A stretch of 64,000 nucleotides of DNA from an uncultured Ruminococcus sp. (GTDB lineage Bacteria > Bacillota > Clostridia > Oscillospirales > Acutalibacteraceae). Position numbers and translations under genes: made by a program. Positions 26,136 through 35,670 of the stretch are shown piece after piece. Numbering within the stretch: position 1 is the first letter of the stretch; each line of letters begins with the position of its first letter. The DNA lies in the NCBI GenBank assembly GCA_934476515.1, contig CAKSNZ010000001.1, positions 137,541-201,540 on the forward strand, read 5' to 3'. The notes below the pieces were generated by a model. That model saw nothing but the letters and a program-made list of their open reading frames with translations. It had not been told where the DNA came from and did not search any database.

Positions 26136-26711
26136 TTACAGATTATTTAAAACTGCTGCACCTTTATCTACATAATTCGGCAAAATTCCGTAAAAGCCTG
26201 TTGTTTCATCTTTAAAAAGTCCCATATGTGGAGGAAAAACCGTAAAGGAAAAATACGCAATAAGGAACAGTCCCAACAAAAATAATGACGGTACAAAGTA
26301 AGTGCCGAAATTTTTATCACTTAAAGTAACCTTATAAGAAATAATCTGAGAAAAAATAACTGCAAAAATGCCCATAGCAATATCAACACCAACCATTTTA
26401 TCTCCAACAAAAAGTGAAAATAAATAGTGCATAATGATTATGAAAAATCCCATAAAGTAAATACCAAAAACTTTACCCACAACAAATGGCTTAAAATACA
26501 CATTAGAAACTAAAAGTTCAACAAGTCCCCAAATAGCATAAGCAATTAAAAATATTTTTGTGTTTTCCCACACAGACTCATTAACTGCACCAAATAGAAT
26601 TGAAAAAACCGTACCGTCAGTTAGCTGATAAATATAGTGCAACAAAAAGGCCAAAGAAAATACAAAGAAAGCACCTACTATTTCAAGGTTACGAAAAAAC
26701 TTAACTTTCAT
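26136..26711 (-). CDS. DUF6512-type integral membrane protein
   Basis: About six membrane helices with the conserved GAVNESVWENTKIF after the second and FPPHMGLFKDETTGFYG near the C-terminus. Function unknown. The ATG at 26711 is chosen because GGAGG lies seven bases before it; the in-frame ATG at 26723 would place the ribosome-binding site inside the gene. Confidence 0.7.
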   Translation of the reverse strand: MKVKFFRNLEIVGAFFVFSLAFLLHYIYQLTDGTVFSILFGAVNESVWENTKIFLIAYAIWGLVELLVSNVYFKPFVVGKVFGIYFMGFFIIIMHYLFSLFVGDKMVGVDIAMGIFAVIFSQIISYKVTLSDKNFGTYFVPSLFLLGLFLIAYFSFTVFPPHMGLFKDETTGFYGILPNYVDKGAAVLNNL

Positions 26712-26763
26712 AACAGCCTCCATATAATTTATATAAAATTATATGAATAGCTTAGGTATAAGA

Positions 26764-27030
26764 TTACATAGAAAGTAATATTATTATAGCAGAAGCCAGT
26801 CCACCCATTAAGGCAGAAATGCCCAGCCTAATTGACCAATAAATAACTTTTGATTTTAATTTTATTGCTGACGGTGGGTACATTCGCCTTAACATTAACT
26901 TGGCTTCTCTTTCCAAAACATTTTTCTGAGCATCAGTATATTCAGGACGAACCACAAGCAATGCCTTTTCATAATACATATTGTTGGTTTCTGTAATCTC
27001 CAGAACTTGTCTGTTAATGCCTCTTAACAT
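26764..27030 (-). CDS. Small membrane-anchored protein, unknown
   Basis: 88 aa: an N-terminal part with RGINRQVLEITETNNMYYEKALLVVRP, then a basic linker and one C-terminal membrane helix (about 66-88). GRP-type or catalytic motifs are absent. Similar small proteins occur in Clostridia but no role is known to me. AGAGGG precedes the ATG. Confidence 0.65.
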   Translation of the reverse strand: MLRGINRQVLEITETNNMYYEKALLVVRPEYTDAQKNVLEREAKLMLRRMYPPSAIKLKSKVIYWSIRLGISALMGGLASAIIILLSM

Positions 27031-27169
27031 AGCAAAACCCTCTTTCTATGTATATTTTTGACCCGATTTTTAGTATGTAATCAACAAAAATAAAACAAAT
27101 TTGATAATTCTTTGTAACAATTAAAATTGAAATTATACAAATAGTAAACTAACATTTTACTAACATTTA

Positions 27170-27290
27170 TGTGGAAAACTATGTTGACAACTAGGAAAAC
27201 CCCTAGAGTTATCCACTAATACTCTAAAAATAATGCATTTTTCTACAAGGAAAGTTTTTCACATTAACAATTTCCATATGGTTTTCAACA
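27170..27290. promoter_or_regulatory. Cluster of DnaA-box-like sequences in an AT-rich gap
   Basis: Within the 390-base gap between the small membrane protein and spoVAD lie TTTTCCACA (minus strand, 27170-27178), TTATCCACT (27209-27217), TTTTTCACA (27255-27263) and TTTTCAACA (27282-27290). Each is one to three mismatches from TTATCCACA. The first kilobases around show no dnaA or dnaN, so an origin is unlikely. A DnaA-titration or regulatory site is possible. Apart from the spoVAD terminator nothing else is seen in 27031-27419. Confidence 0.3.
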
Positions 27291-27364
27291 TAATTATATT
27301 ACAATTAGTAATATTCCCTCTGTCAAGGAAGTTACAAAAATAAAACAAAAAATTTAAAAATTCT

Positions 27365-27405
27365 TACATAAACAACAAAAGCACCCCTATTATAGAGGCA
27401 CTTTT
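27365..27405 (-). terminator. Terminator of spoVAD
   Basis: Twelve-position stem with three G-T pairs (AAAAGTGCCTCT / AGGGGTGCTTTT), loop ATAAT, then GTTGTTT on the minus strand. Confidence 0.7.
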
Positions 27406-27419
27406 ATTGTTACTATTTA

Positions 27420-28430
27420 CTATTGACATTTTAAATGTATCAAATGTGCAACCCCCGGAATACTCTCCCCTTGTTGATTTGCAGTTGGACTCATTAATGC
27501 ACCTGTAGCTATAAACAATACATTGTTATACTTACCATTTTCCATATCTCTTAAGATTTTGCCACAAAGTACCGATGCACCACATCCACAACCTGAGCCA
27601 CCGGCATGAACATCTTGAGTATCTCTGTCAAAAATCATTAGGCCACAATCTCTATGGATGCTGTCAATGTTATATCCATCATCATTTAGTAATTGATGCA
27701 AAAGTTCTGAACCTACTTGTCCTAAGTCACCGGTAAAAATTCTGTCATAATCCTTAGGTGTGGTTTTGGTGTCATTAAAGTAGGTCAAAATTGTGTCATA
27801 AGCTGACGGTGCCATAGCAGCACCCATATTGTTTATATCCTTTACTCCTTTATCCACAATTTTTCCTACTGTAGCACTTGCCACTTCAACGCCTTTCCCC
27901 TCATTACTGACAATTACAGAGCCTGAACCTGTTACTGTCCATTGAGCAGTTTGAGGTCTTACACCACCATATTCAAGTGGATAACGGTACTGCCTTTCTG
28001 CTGTACAAAAATGCGATGAGGTTACAACGGCAGTTTCTCTTGCACTTCCACCACCTACTGTAAATGAAGCCATAATTATCCCCTGAGCCATTGTTGAACA
28101 AGCCCCATACTGACCAAGATAAGGAATGTTAAAACTTCTCATAGAATAGCTGGAGCTTATAAGCTGATTTAATAAATCCCCTGCAAAAACAAAGTCAATA
28201 TCCTCCGGATGTGTTTTGCTTTTTGTCATTGCACCTATAAAAGCCTCTTGCTGAAACTTAGCCTCTGCCTTTTCCCAAGTAGGCTGACCTGCTCTTGAGT
28301 CGTAAAAAATCTTATCAAAATATTTTCCTAATGGTCCTTCAGCCTCCTTCTTTCCAACTACTGAACTATAACCTGTTATTACCGGTGGATGTAAAAATTC
28401 TATTGTGTATGAACCAACTCTTTTTATCAT
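27420..28430 (-). CDS. spoVAD: Stage V sporulation protein AD
   Basis: Thiolase-fold protein of the SpoVA channel that moves dipicolinic acid into and out of the spore. Family pattern seen throughout: FLHPPVITGYSSVVGKKE, FAGDLLNQ, YGACSTMAQG, SSHFCTAERQYRYPLEYG, FTGDLGQVG and GGSGCGCGASV. The ATG at 28430 follows AAAGGGG at eight bases and is preferred to 28463. It stands alone; no spoVAC or spoVAE is adjacent, which is unusual. Confidence 0.95.
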   Translation of the reverse strand: MIKRVGSYTIEFLHPPVITGYSSVVGKKEAEGPLGKYFDKIFYDSRAGQPTWEKAEAKFQQEAFIGAMTKSKTHPEDIDFVFAGDLLNQLISSSYSMRSFNIPYLGQYGACSTMAQGIIMASFTVGGGSARETAVVTSSHFCTAERQYRYPLEYGGVRPQTAQWTVTGSGSVIVSNEGKGVEVASATVGKIVDKGVKDINNMGAAMAPSAYDTILTYFNDTKTTPKDYDRIFTGDLGQVGSELLHQLLNDDGYNIDSIHRDCGLMIFDRDTQDVHAGGSGCGCGASVLCGKILRDMENGKYNNVLFIATGALMSPTANQQGESIPGVAHLIHLKCQ

Positions 28431-28498
28431 AAGAAAAACCCCTTTTACACTTATTATGTGCAAAAGAGGTTCTTTTATTTTGAAATTTAAATTAGAAA

Positions 28499-29743
28499 TT
28501 ATTTCTTTCTGTTTACAGTAAATGATTTTGCTGAGCCGTTATAAGCCTTTTTGCTTACTGTTGCAGTGCCGTAAACTCTGAACTTAGTTTTGCCCTTAGA
28601 TACTGTTAACTTATAAGAAGTAGAAGAGAGTGTTTTTACATTTTTCCACTTGCCCTTAACATTTTTCTGAAGAACATACTTCTTAGCACCCTTTGACTTA
28701 CTCCAAGATAAAGTAGCCTTGCTACCCTTTACTTTAGAAGTTGCCTTAGTAATCTTGCTAGGTACAATTTTAAATGTTTTTGCAACAGAACCGATTGTGT
28801 TGCCACTACCGTTAATATAAACTGTTGCAGTACCAACATTCTTGTTATTTCTATAGCTTAGTTTATAACTTGCAGCATCATAACCTGCCTTTACAGTTAG
28901 ACCACTTTGTCCTACATTTTTACCGGTATAATCTTTATTCTTAACACCAACTACTGTTGCAGTATACTTATTTAGACAAAGAGCATATGTTTCACTAACA
29001 TAACCGTTTACATCTTTAACCCAAATGCTCATATGTGCATTAGGATCATAATTTTTGTAGGTATAGTTAAATTCATTCTTTGCATTTAAAGTTATCGCCT
29101 GACCACAAACAGTTATAGTAGCACCTGATGTTCTGCCGTAGTTACATGTATGAACATAGACAGTTTGTGGAGCATCTACAGTATTTAATCTATATGTAAC
29201 TGTCTTGTCGCTATTAGTTCTTACATAAGAAACTGTAGTGAATTTAGTTTTTTTGCTAACTTGACCTAGTGACATTAAGAAAGTACTGTTTATTTGTTTT
29301 TTAGTTTCATTTTTATAGTACGCCTTTACATAATAAGTACCTTTGCCTAAGAAACCGTACATTGCTTCATTGTTGTTATCGTTTTTAATTACAGTCAAAT
29401 CTTTCTTATAAAGCAAGTTAGGGTCAGTATAAACTTCAACAAGATATGTTTCATTCCAGCTATACTGTGTATGATTAGTAAAACCAAAGTTAAGCATAAA
29501 GTTTGCATCATTCTTTAAAGTAAAAGAATAAACCTTCTCAAAAGTATCAACAAAACTGTCTGATGCTTGAGTTGTGCCTTTTCTTACACTGTCAATATAA
29601 GCAGTTCTGCTTTTGTATGTAGGAACATCCTTAATAGCAGTTGCATTTGTTACTGCTGATGCTGAAACAGAACCTATCATTAGTACACTAACAGCAATAC
29701 TTATTGCCATTAAAATTGAAATTAATCTTTTAGTATTATTCAT
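28499..29743 (-). CDS. Secreted surface protein with Ig-like and fibronectin-III-like domains
   Basis: Signal peptide of about 30 residues ending VSASA. The first 150 residues resemble a jelly-roll of pre-peptidase type (FMLNFGFTNHTQYSW, GKGTYYVKAYY). An Ig-like region follows, then an MBG-like repeat (NKDYTGKNVGQSG) and a Lys-rich fibronectin type III domain (SKGAKKYVLQKNVKGKW) at the C-terminus. Layout parallels the island protein at 17868 although base composition differs. GAGGAGGG precedes the ATG at 29743. Function unknown; probably adhesion or envelope. Confidence 0.7.
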   Translation of the reverse strand: MNNTKRLISILMAISIAVSVLMIGSVSASAVTNATAIKDVPTYKSRTAYIDSVRKGTTQASDSFVDTFEKVYSFTLKNDANFMLNFGFTNHTQYSWNETYLVEVYTDPNLLYKKDLTVIKNDNNNEAMYGFLGKGTYYVKAYYKNETKKQINSTFLMSLGQVSKKTKFTTVSYVRTNSDKTVTYRLNTVDAPQTVYVHTCNYGRTSGATITVCGQAITLNAKNEFNYTYKNYDPNAHMSIWVKDVNGYVSETYALCLNKYTATVVGVKNKDYTGKNVGQSGLTVKAGYDAASYKLSYRNNKNVGTATVYINGSGNTIGSVAKTFKIVPSKITKATSKVKGSKATLSWSKSKGAKKYVLQKNVKGKWKNVKTLSSTSYKLTVSKGKTKFRVYGTATVSKKAYNGSAKSFTVNRKK

Positions 29744-29848
29744 AAATACCCTCCTCAATATTATACTACAATTATACTATTATATAAGAAATTTTTGCAA
29801 TAGTTATAATTCACAAAAAACTGAACAAGATGTAGTAAATGTACATAA

Positions 29849-29886
29849 ACAACAAAAAGAAAGGAACTGCCAAAAGACAGTTCCTT
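29849..29886 (-). terminator. Terminator of the Sas6-like gene
   Basis: AAGGAACTG / CAGTTCCTT nine-pair stem, followed on the minus strand by TCTTTTTGTTG. Confidence 0.75.
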
Positions 29887-29945
29887 CTTTGAAATATTCT
29901 TTTTTCTGGAGAAAAAATTTTAATGAACAAAATCTATTAACCAAA

Positions 29946-32138
29946 TTACATATTTAATACTGATTTTTGAATAGCTGTTGCATCCTTAACATCAATTCTG
30001 CCATCTTTGTTGTAGTCAGCAACTGATAAGTTTTCCTGAGCAATATCTGCTTTTTGAACAACATACTTTTGAATTAATGTTGCATCCTTAATGTCTATCT
30101 TACCGTCACCATTAGTGTCCCCCAATAGCTTTTCACTACTAGCTTCACCAACATTATATAGCATTGTTTTCTCTACAGTTTTTCCGTTAGAATCCTTAGC
30201 AACAAACTTTAGTGAATAGCTACCATCCTTTGATGGTGTCCACTTAGCAGTATTTGTTGTTGTATTAGTTAGTTTTTCATTATTTACATAGAATTCATAA
30301 GAAACATTACCCTTATTGTTATATGCTTCTGACTGTAGAGTAATTGCAGCACCAACACCCTGACCGGAATTTTTATCTGCACCACAGTTAATTTCTAGAG
30401 GAGCTTCGTTTACAACTGTATCTGATAGTAAAGCACCCATTCTAGCTAGTGGTACTGTAATATTATCAACATCTTCCTTTTCGTGTGAAGTTGATGGGTC
30501 ATAGCTATATTCAACATTTGCATTATCTAACATTGATGGGTCATGTGGTAATGTATCCATACCGGAAGTACCGTATGTTAAAATCTGCATTGCACCAATA
30601 CCCTTAGTTTCAATATAGTTTCTGTCAATGCCTAGAGTTTTTAGTGGAATAGCTACTTCATAGATGTAACCATATTCTGATTTGTAACCAAGGTCTTTAA
30701 AGTCAACCCAGCTTGAGTTAGGGTCAAGATTATCACCAAGTTTACGATCACCCTTTGCACCGTTTATACCAATAATTGAATCACTCTTTGTACCGTTAGC
30801 ATACTTAATCTTGAAACCGTTTCGGTTATCCTGAGCTTGGAACGAATTAACACCGATAGGAACTCTTGTGTCATAGTTGAACATATATGTTCCATCTGTA
30901 TCCTTAGTATCTGCCTTAAAGATTGATGCACCACCGTTAGAGTTGTTTGAATCCATCGCTACAAGTGTATCAATATGTGTTGTGAAAGATACATTACCAT
31001 CTTTAGCAACACCACCGTCACAACCCCAAACAAATGGATTTGTAAAAGTTGAACCGTCTTTATTTGTGCCTATCGCCTTGCCTGTTGCCTGTTTGTCAGG
31101 GTCAATAGAAAGTGCTAGGTACATTGGAATACTGTTTCTCCATGGTCTTGCTTCGTTTGATGTAGCAAAGTCATCATTTGGTGAAACAATATAAGTTGTG
31201 TTTGCCATTTCCCACATAAAGTATAGGTTATCATCATCCCATGCACCATATAGTGCGTATGCATCCCAAGGCTGTTCGTGCATTGAAGATGGCATATATA
31301 CTCTTGGGTCATCGTTTGCAACACCCTGAGCAATAATCATTGAGCTATCCCAATCATCTGTCTTACCATCAACTGTGACTTTCTTATACTTACCTAATTG
31401 CTTATTAGGGTTTGTACCATAGTAACCACCCTCTGCCTCAGTTGCGTGACCATCTGACTTAGCAGAGAAAGTTGTCTTTGTTGATGTAAATTTTTTCTTA
31501 AATGTATATTCTTGAGTTGTTTCAACAGCATCACTACCCTTAGTTGTAAGAGTTAGTTTAATTGTACTGTTACCGATTTTACCTTCGCCGACTCTGATTG
31601 TATCACCGTTAGCATAAGTTTTCTTAGCAGAACCGTCAATAGAATAAAAACCTGTCTTGCTACCCTTTAGACCAAGTTTTACTTCAATGTAATCTTTGCT
31701 GAAAGTAGTACCTGATGGTGTGTAAGAAAAACCATAAGCATGGTCGTCCATCTTACCATAATTAACCCACTTAGAATCAGCAGTTAAAAGTTTACATTCC
31801 CCTGTCTTTAAGCTAAGACCTGAATTTTCAGGGAACTGTTCTTTACCTGCACCTTTTTCAAGACCATTGTTGAAAATTACATTCTCAGATTTATATGTAG
31901 CCGGAAAATCAATAGAGTAAAGACCATCTGCACCTTTTTCCATTAACTGACCCGGCCATTTTGCATTTTCTTTTGTACCGTAGGCATATACATAGACCTT
32001 TGCCCAATTGTATTTTGAATTATCAAAATACGCTCTTGAACCTTCAGCAGCTGAAACTGAACCCATTGTGATTAATGTACAACTTAGCATAATCGCAAGT
32101 GTTAGTAGTACGCTTACATACCTTTTCATATATTTCAT
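29946..32138 (-). CDS. sas6: Secreted starch-binding dockerin protein, Sas6-like (CBM26-Ig-CBM74-Ig-dockerin)
   Basis: Signal peptide 1-30; CBM26-like starch module about 34-125 (NWAKVYVYAYGT, WPGQLMEK, VIFNNGLEKG); Ig-like domain about 135-215; a 330-residue module about 235-565 matching the CBM74 position (DGKTDDWDSSMI, EQPWDAYALYGAWDDDNLYFMWE); second Ig-like domain; type I dockerin 671-730 with two Ca loops (DTNGDGKIDIKDA, DYNKDGRIDVKDA). The order and 730-aa length match R. bromii Sas6, which binds starch helices within the amylosome. It has no catalytic domain. AGGAGG before the ATG fixes the start. The cohesin partner is not in the window. The symbol is by architecture, recalled not searched. 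Confidence 0.85.
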   Translation of the reverse strand: MKYMKRYVSVLLTLAIMLSCTLITMGSVSAAEGSRAYFDNSKYNWAKVYVYAYGTKENAKWPGQLMEKGADGLYSIDFPATYKSENVIFNNGLEKGAGKEQFPENSGLSLKTGECKLLTADSKWVNYGKMDDHAYGFSYTPSGTTFSKDYIEVKLGLKGSKTGFYSIDGSAKKTYANGDTIRVGEGKIGNSTIKLTLTTKGSDAVETTQEYTFKKKFTSTKTTFSAKSDGHATEAEGGYYGTNPNKQLGKYKKVTVDGKTDDWDSSMIIAQGVANDDPRVYMPSSMHEQPWDAYALYGAWDDDNLYFMWEMANTTYIVSPNDDFATSNEARPWRNSIPMYLALSIDPDKQATGKAIGTNKDGSTFTNPFVWGCDGGVAKDGNVSFTTHIDTLVAMDSNNSNGGASIFKADTKDTDGTYMFNYDTRVPIGVNSFQAQDNRNGFKIKYANGTKSDSIIGINGAKGDRKLGDNLDPNSSWVDFKDLGYKSEYGYIYEVAIPLKTLGIDRNYIETKGIGAMQILTYGTSGMDTLPHDPSMLDNANVEYSYDPSTSHEKEDVDNITVPLARMGALLSDTVVNEAPLEINCGADKNSGQGVGAAITLQSEAYNNKGNVSYEFYVNNEKLTNTTTNTAKWTPSKDGSYSLKFVAKDSNGKTVEKTMLYNVGEASSEKLLGDTNGDGKIDIKDATLIQKYVVQKADIAQENLSVADYNKDGRIDVKDATAIQKSVLNM

Positions 32139-32309
32139 AGTTACCCTCCTAATACTCTCTGTGAATAATCATAGCATATTAAACACATTTGTACAATACC
32201 TTTGATTTATTTTGTATTTTTAGACAAAGGAGCAAGTGAATTATGAGACAAATAGCACAAACTAAATTACAAGACTATGAACAAACATAATATATTCCGT
32301 TAAGTTGTT

Positions 32310-32341
32310 CATAAAAATAAGGGAGTCTTTGCGACTCCCTT
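32310..32341 (-). terminator. Terminator of the VanW gene
   Basis: AAGGGAGTC / GACTCCCTT stem with a GCAAA loop, then ATTTTTAT on the minus strand. Confidence 0.8.
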
Positions 32342-32357
32342 AAAAATTTAACATATT

Positions 32358-34184
32358 TTATTCTACATGACCACCATGCTTATAATCTGTACCACCACTA
32401 TCAGGTGTCTGAACAGAAGCACCGTTCTTTAGACTATAATATGAACTTGGCAATTCTTCTCTGCGGATTTCTTTACCCTTACTATTTTTATAAATTCTAT
32501 ATGATCTCGCTCTATAGTAAGAGGACTGAATGTCATAGTTTTTGCTATATGTATCAATTACATCATAAGAATCATCCTTGATACCGTAGAATGCTGCGTG
32601 AAGAGTTGTACCCTCCATATAACAAGCCAAGAATACTTGATATTTAGAATTATTCTTTAGCTTTAGGTCAAGATTGCCATAGTCAATAGCAGCATCAAAG
32701 CCACTCTTAGCATATACTGATGGATAAGTATGAGGTGAACGCTCAGCAATAGTTAGATTACTTCTTACTGCTGCATTGTAGATTGTTGTACTGGACTGGC
32801 AGATACCACCACCAACACCATCAGTAAAGTTACCGTCAACAATAACACCTGCTGATGCATAACCCAGAGAAGTATCGTTACTGTTACCTGTGCAACCATT
32901 AAATGACCAAGTTTCACCGGGGTCAATAATACTACCGTTACAAGCCTTTAGAGAAACTTTCATATTCTGATTACCGTTAGCATCATTTGTTGAATAAGTT
33001 TCCCAAGCAGCAAGTAACTGCATATTTTTCTTTAGGAATGCAACATCATACTTAGGCTGAGTTGCAGTTCTTGTTACTGTAACCGTACCTGTATATGTAC
33101 CGGAAGCATTGCCTTTTTCAATAATTGAATTAATCTGTGACTGTAAATCATCTTTATCTACCTCAAGACCTGACTTACCTTCTTCATAAGTAAACATAGG
33201 ACTTGAATCAGGGTTAAACTTAGTTACCCTTGCATCCTTTGCTTTTACATTATATTTCTTATAAATCTTATTAATTAGCTTGTCAACTGATGACTGGTTT
33301 AGACTGGCAGAAATCTTCATTACCTGTTCTTTAGCATACTCATTACCGTTGCTATCAGTTGTTGTTGGATAAGTTGTACCGTCAGCCATTCTCTTTGAAA
33401 TAATCTTTTCATCATCAAGAACAGTAGAAGTATCATACTTAAAAGTAAAGTCATCTTCGGTATAAGTTGTTTCTTCACCGTCAACATTAACTGTAATGTT
33501 CATCTTTGGTCTAGACTTAATTTCTTCACTTTTTAGAAGAATTCTAGCCTGTACTACTGTTAAGCCACCAATATCAACACCGGAAACTTTAGTACCTTTT
33601 GCAAAAACAAATTCACCTTTGTCATTTGTAATAGCTACAGTTGGCTTTGTTTCTGAAGTAGTTGTTTCTTGCTGTGCATTATTGTTACTAGGAGAAACAA
33701 CACCTTGAACAACAAATACCAATACAACACAAAGTACAACTACTGCACCGATAATTGAACCGATAATAGCCTTTTTATTCTTAGGTTTCTTTGTTTCTTC
33801 TTTAACATCATCAACCATTTCCGGATCTTTAGTTATATCAACTAATTCCTCGGTAGGGTTACTGTTAGAAGGCTTTGTTTCTTCTTTTTCCTCAGTTTTC
33901 TTATTTTCTTTTTTCTCTCTATGTTCTACCTTTTTCTCTTTATGTTCGGGTTTCTTTTCTTCTTTATGTTCAGGCTTTGTTGCCTTTTTGCTAATATCTA
34001 CTTGGTCAGATTCTTTCTTATCTGACTTTTCTTTTTTTACTTGTTCATCATTCTTACCATAAAGAATACGATTAACTTTTTCGTTTATATTACGCATATC
34101 TTGTGTATTATAGTCAGATGGCTCAAAGTTGTCATCATCTTCTAAATCAGCAAGATAATTTAGTTCATCCAAATCTCTACTCAC
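32358..34184 (-). CDS. VanW-family protein with peptidoglycan-binding-like domain
   Basis: Cytoplasmic N-terminus of about 140 charged residues with Lys/Glu repeats (KKPEHKEKKVEHREKK), one membrane helix near 145-165, a Ser/Thr linker, PG_binding_4-type domains (KVSGVDIGGLTVVQARI), then the VanW domain (GETWSFNGCTGNS, GVGGGICQSSTTIYNA, ERSPHTYPSVY). A type II membrane protein acting at the wall; VanW function is not established. The low-complexity cytoplasmic arm is long for the family. Divergent from the glycosyltransferase. Confidence 0.87.
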   Translation of the reverse strand: MSRDLDELNYLADLEDDDNFEPSDYNTQDMRNINEKVNRILYGKNDEQVKKEKSDKKESDQVDISKKATKPEHKEEKKPEHKEKKVEHREKKENKKTEEKEETKPSNSNPTEELVDITKDPEMVDDVKEETKKPKNKKAIIGSIIGAVVVLCVVLVFVVQGVVSPSNNNAQQETTTSETKPTVAITNDKGEFVFAKGTKVSGVDIGGLTVVQARILLKSEEIKSRPKMNITVNVDGEETTYTEDDFTFKYDTSTVLDDEKIISKRMADGTTYPTTTDSNGNEYAKEQVMKISASLNQSSVDKLINKIYKKYNVKAKDARVTKFNPDSSPMFTYEEGKSGLEVDKDDLQSQINSIIEKGNASGTYTGTVTVTRTATQPKYDVAFLKKNMQLLAAWETYSTNDANGNQNMKVSLKACNGSIIDPGETWSFNGCTGNSNDTSLGYASAGVIVDGNFTDGVGGGICQSSTTIYNAAVRSNLTIAERSPHTYPSVYAKSGFDAAIDYGNLDLKLKNNSKYQVFLACYMEGTTLHAAFYGIKDDSYDVIDTYSKNYDIQSSYYRARSYRIYKNSKGKEIRREELPSSYYSLKNGASVQTPDSGGTDYKHGGHVE

Positions 34185-34412
34185 AGAAAACTCTCCTTCT
34201 TACATATTCTCTTTCTCTTAATCATTTCTTAATAATCGTATAATGTCCTACTTATAAGAATACTACAATAAACCGAAAAATTAAAGTGACAACCTTGTAA
34301 CTTTTTGTCGAATTAATGACAAAGATATTTTAGCTAAAACATTAGTTTTTAGGGAAGTTACATATAATGACAAATTATTTATATAAAAAGAAGTATCATT
34401 ATTGTAGTTTTG

Positions 34413-34441
34413 TTGAAAAGTCCGATATTTTTTTATATAAT
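34413..34441 (+). promoter_or_regulatory. Promoter of the UgtP-like gene
   Basis: TTGAAA (34413-34418), 17-bp spacer, TATAAT (34436-34441); leader of about 22 bases. Confidence 0.65.
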
Positions 34442-34470
34442 TAGTATTAGAAATTTATATGGTGAATAAA

Positions 34471-35631
34471 ATGAAAGTGTTAATATTACTGACCGACACC
34501 GGTGGAGGTCATCACAGAGCCAGTCTTGCTCTGAAAAAAACAATAGAAAATGTTGAGGGTAATGAGGTTGTTATTGAAGATGCCTTAATGTATAGTTCTA
34601 AATTTTTACATTGGATTGTTACCAAGGGCTACTTGTTCTTTGCAAACAAAACTCCCAGACTTTACGGTAAAATATATAACTCTGCTGACAAGGTGTCTTT
34701 CCTAGACAAGGCAGTTCACGGTATCGCTTCTTTTTACTCAAGAAAGTTAGGAAAGTTATTTGATAAATTCAAACCTGATTGTGTAATCAGCTGTCATGCC
34801 TTTTGCACAGAGATGGTATCTGCCCTTAAAAAGAAAGGTCGTACAAGTGCTCTGCTATTTAGCATTGTAACAGACTATGCTGCTCATGCTGCATATATTA
34901 ATGACCTTGTAGATGCTTATATTGTAGCTAACAACGATATTGTACATCAGCTTAGAGACCAATACAATGTTGACTGTTCTATTATCTATCCTTTAGGTAT
35001 TCCCATTTATGAAGAGTTCTATAAGCATTGTGATAAATACGCTATGAGAGAAAAGCTGGGTCTTTCACTTCACAAAAAAACTGTTCTTATGATGGCAGGT
35101 TCTTTTGGTGTTACTAACATTCTTGAAATCTACAAGAACCTAAACAAGTACCCTAGTGATTATCAACTGATTGTTGTTACCGGTAAAAATGAAAAGTTGT
35201 TTAGAACATTCCGTCATATAGTAAGAAGTGGCGTTATTAAGAATAAAAAAGAACCAACAGTTAAAATCACTATTCCTACAAAGCTATGTTACTTTGTTGA
35301 CAACATTGAGGACTATATGAGTGCCAGTGATTTAATTATCACTAAACCCGGTGGTCTTACTGTTTCGGAAGCTATGGCCAAGGAACTTCCTATGGCAATT
35401 TTCCGTTCTTATGACGGTCAAGAAAAAGACAATGCTGAGTTCTTAAAAAGGCATAACCTAGCCTTTACCCTTAGAAAAGGCAGAGAAGGAATACGTCAGC
35501 TAAATGACTTTATTGCCAATGACCAAGAACTTGAAATGATGCGTAACAACATACATATCTTCAAGAAAGAAAATAGCAGTCAAAACATTTACAGACTTCT
35601 AGAAGAAAAACTTCATCAATCTAATAACTAA
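34471..35631 (+). CDS. UgtP/MGDG-synthase-type diacylglycerol glycosyltransferase
   Basis: GT28-family enzyme that would transfer sugar from a nucleotide donor to diacylglycerol, making membrane glycolipid. N-terminal TDTGGGHHRASLAL is the acceptor-binding signature of MGDG synthases; FSIVTDYAAHAAY follows; the C-terminal donor site has MMAGSFGVTN and ITKPGGLTVSEAMAKELP. The ATG at 34471 follows ATGGTGA and is preferred to the 34459 codon. Single-gene unit with its own promoter and terminator. The sugar cannot be decided. Confidence 0.85.
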   Translation: MKVLILLTDTGGGHHRASLALKKTIENVEGNEVVIEDALMYSSKFLHWIVTKGYLFFANKTPRLYGKIYNSADKVSFLDKAVHGIASFYSRKLGKLFDKFKPDCVISCHAFCTEMVSALKKKGRTSALLFSIVTDYAAHAAYINDLVDAYIVANNDIVHQLRDQYNVDCSIIYPLGIPIYEEFYKHCDKYAMREKLGLSLHKKTVLMMAGSFGVTNILEIYKNLNKYPSDYQLIVVTGKNEKLFRTFRHIVRSGVIKNKKEPTVKITIPTKLCYFVDNIEDYMSASDLIITKPGGLTVSEAMAKELPMAIFRSYDGQEKDNAEFLKRHNLAFTLRKGREGIRQLNDFIANDQELEMMRNNIHIFKKENSSQNIYRLLEEKLHQSNN

Positions 35632-35636
35632 CTGTA

Positions 35637-35668
35637 AAAGTCACATTTTTATGTGGCTTTTATTTTTT
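35637..35668 (+). terminator. Terminator after the UgtP-like gene
   Basis: AAAGTCACAT / ATGTGGCTTT stem (one G-T) with TTTT loop and TATTTTTT tail. The other strand (TTTTACAG) may weakly serve spoIIE. Confidence 0.75.
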
Positions 35669-35670
35669 AA

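Noticed and set aside
27031..27419. Chromosomal replication origin
   Set aside because: Only imperfect DnaA boxes and no dnaA, dnaN or rpmH nearby.
32239..32286. 15-codon frame after AAAGGAG on the plus strand
   Set aside because: Good ribosome-binding site but no terminator or promoter of its own, and the peptide is too short to support.
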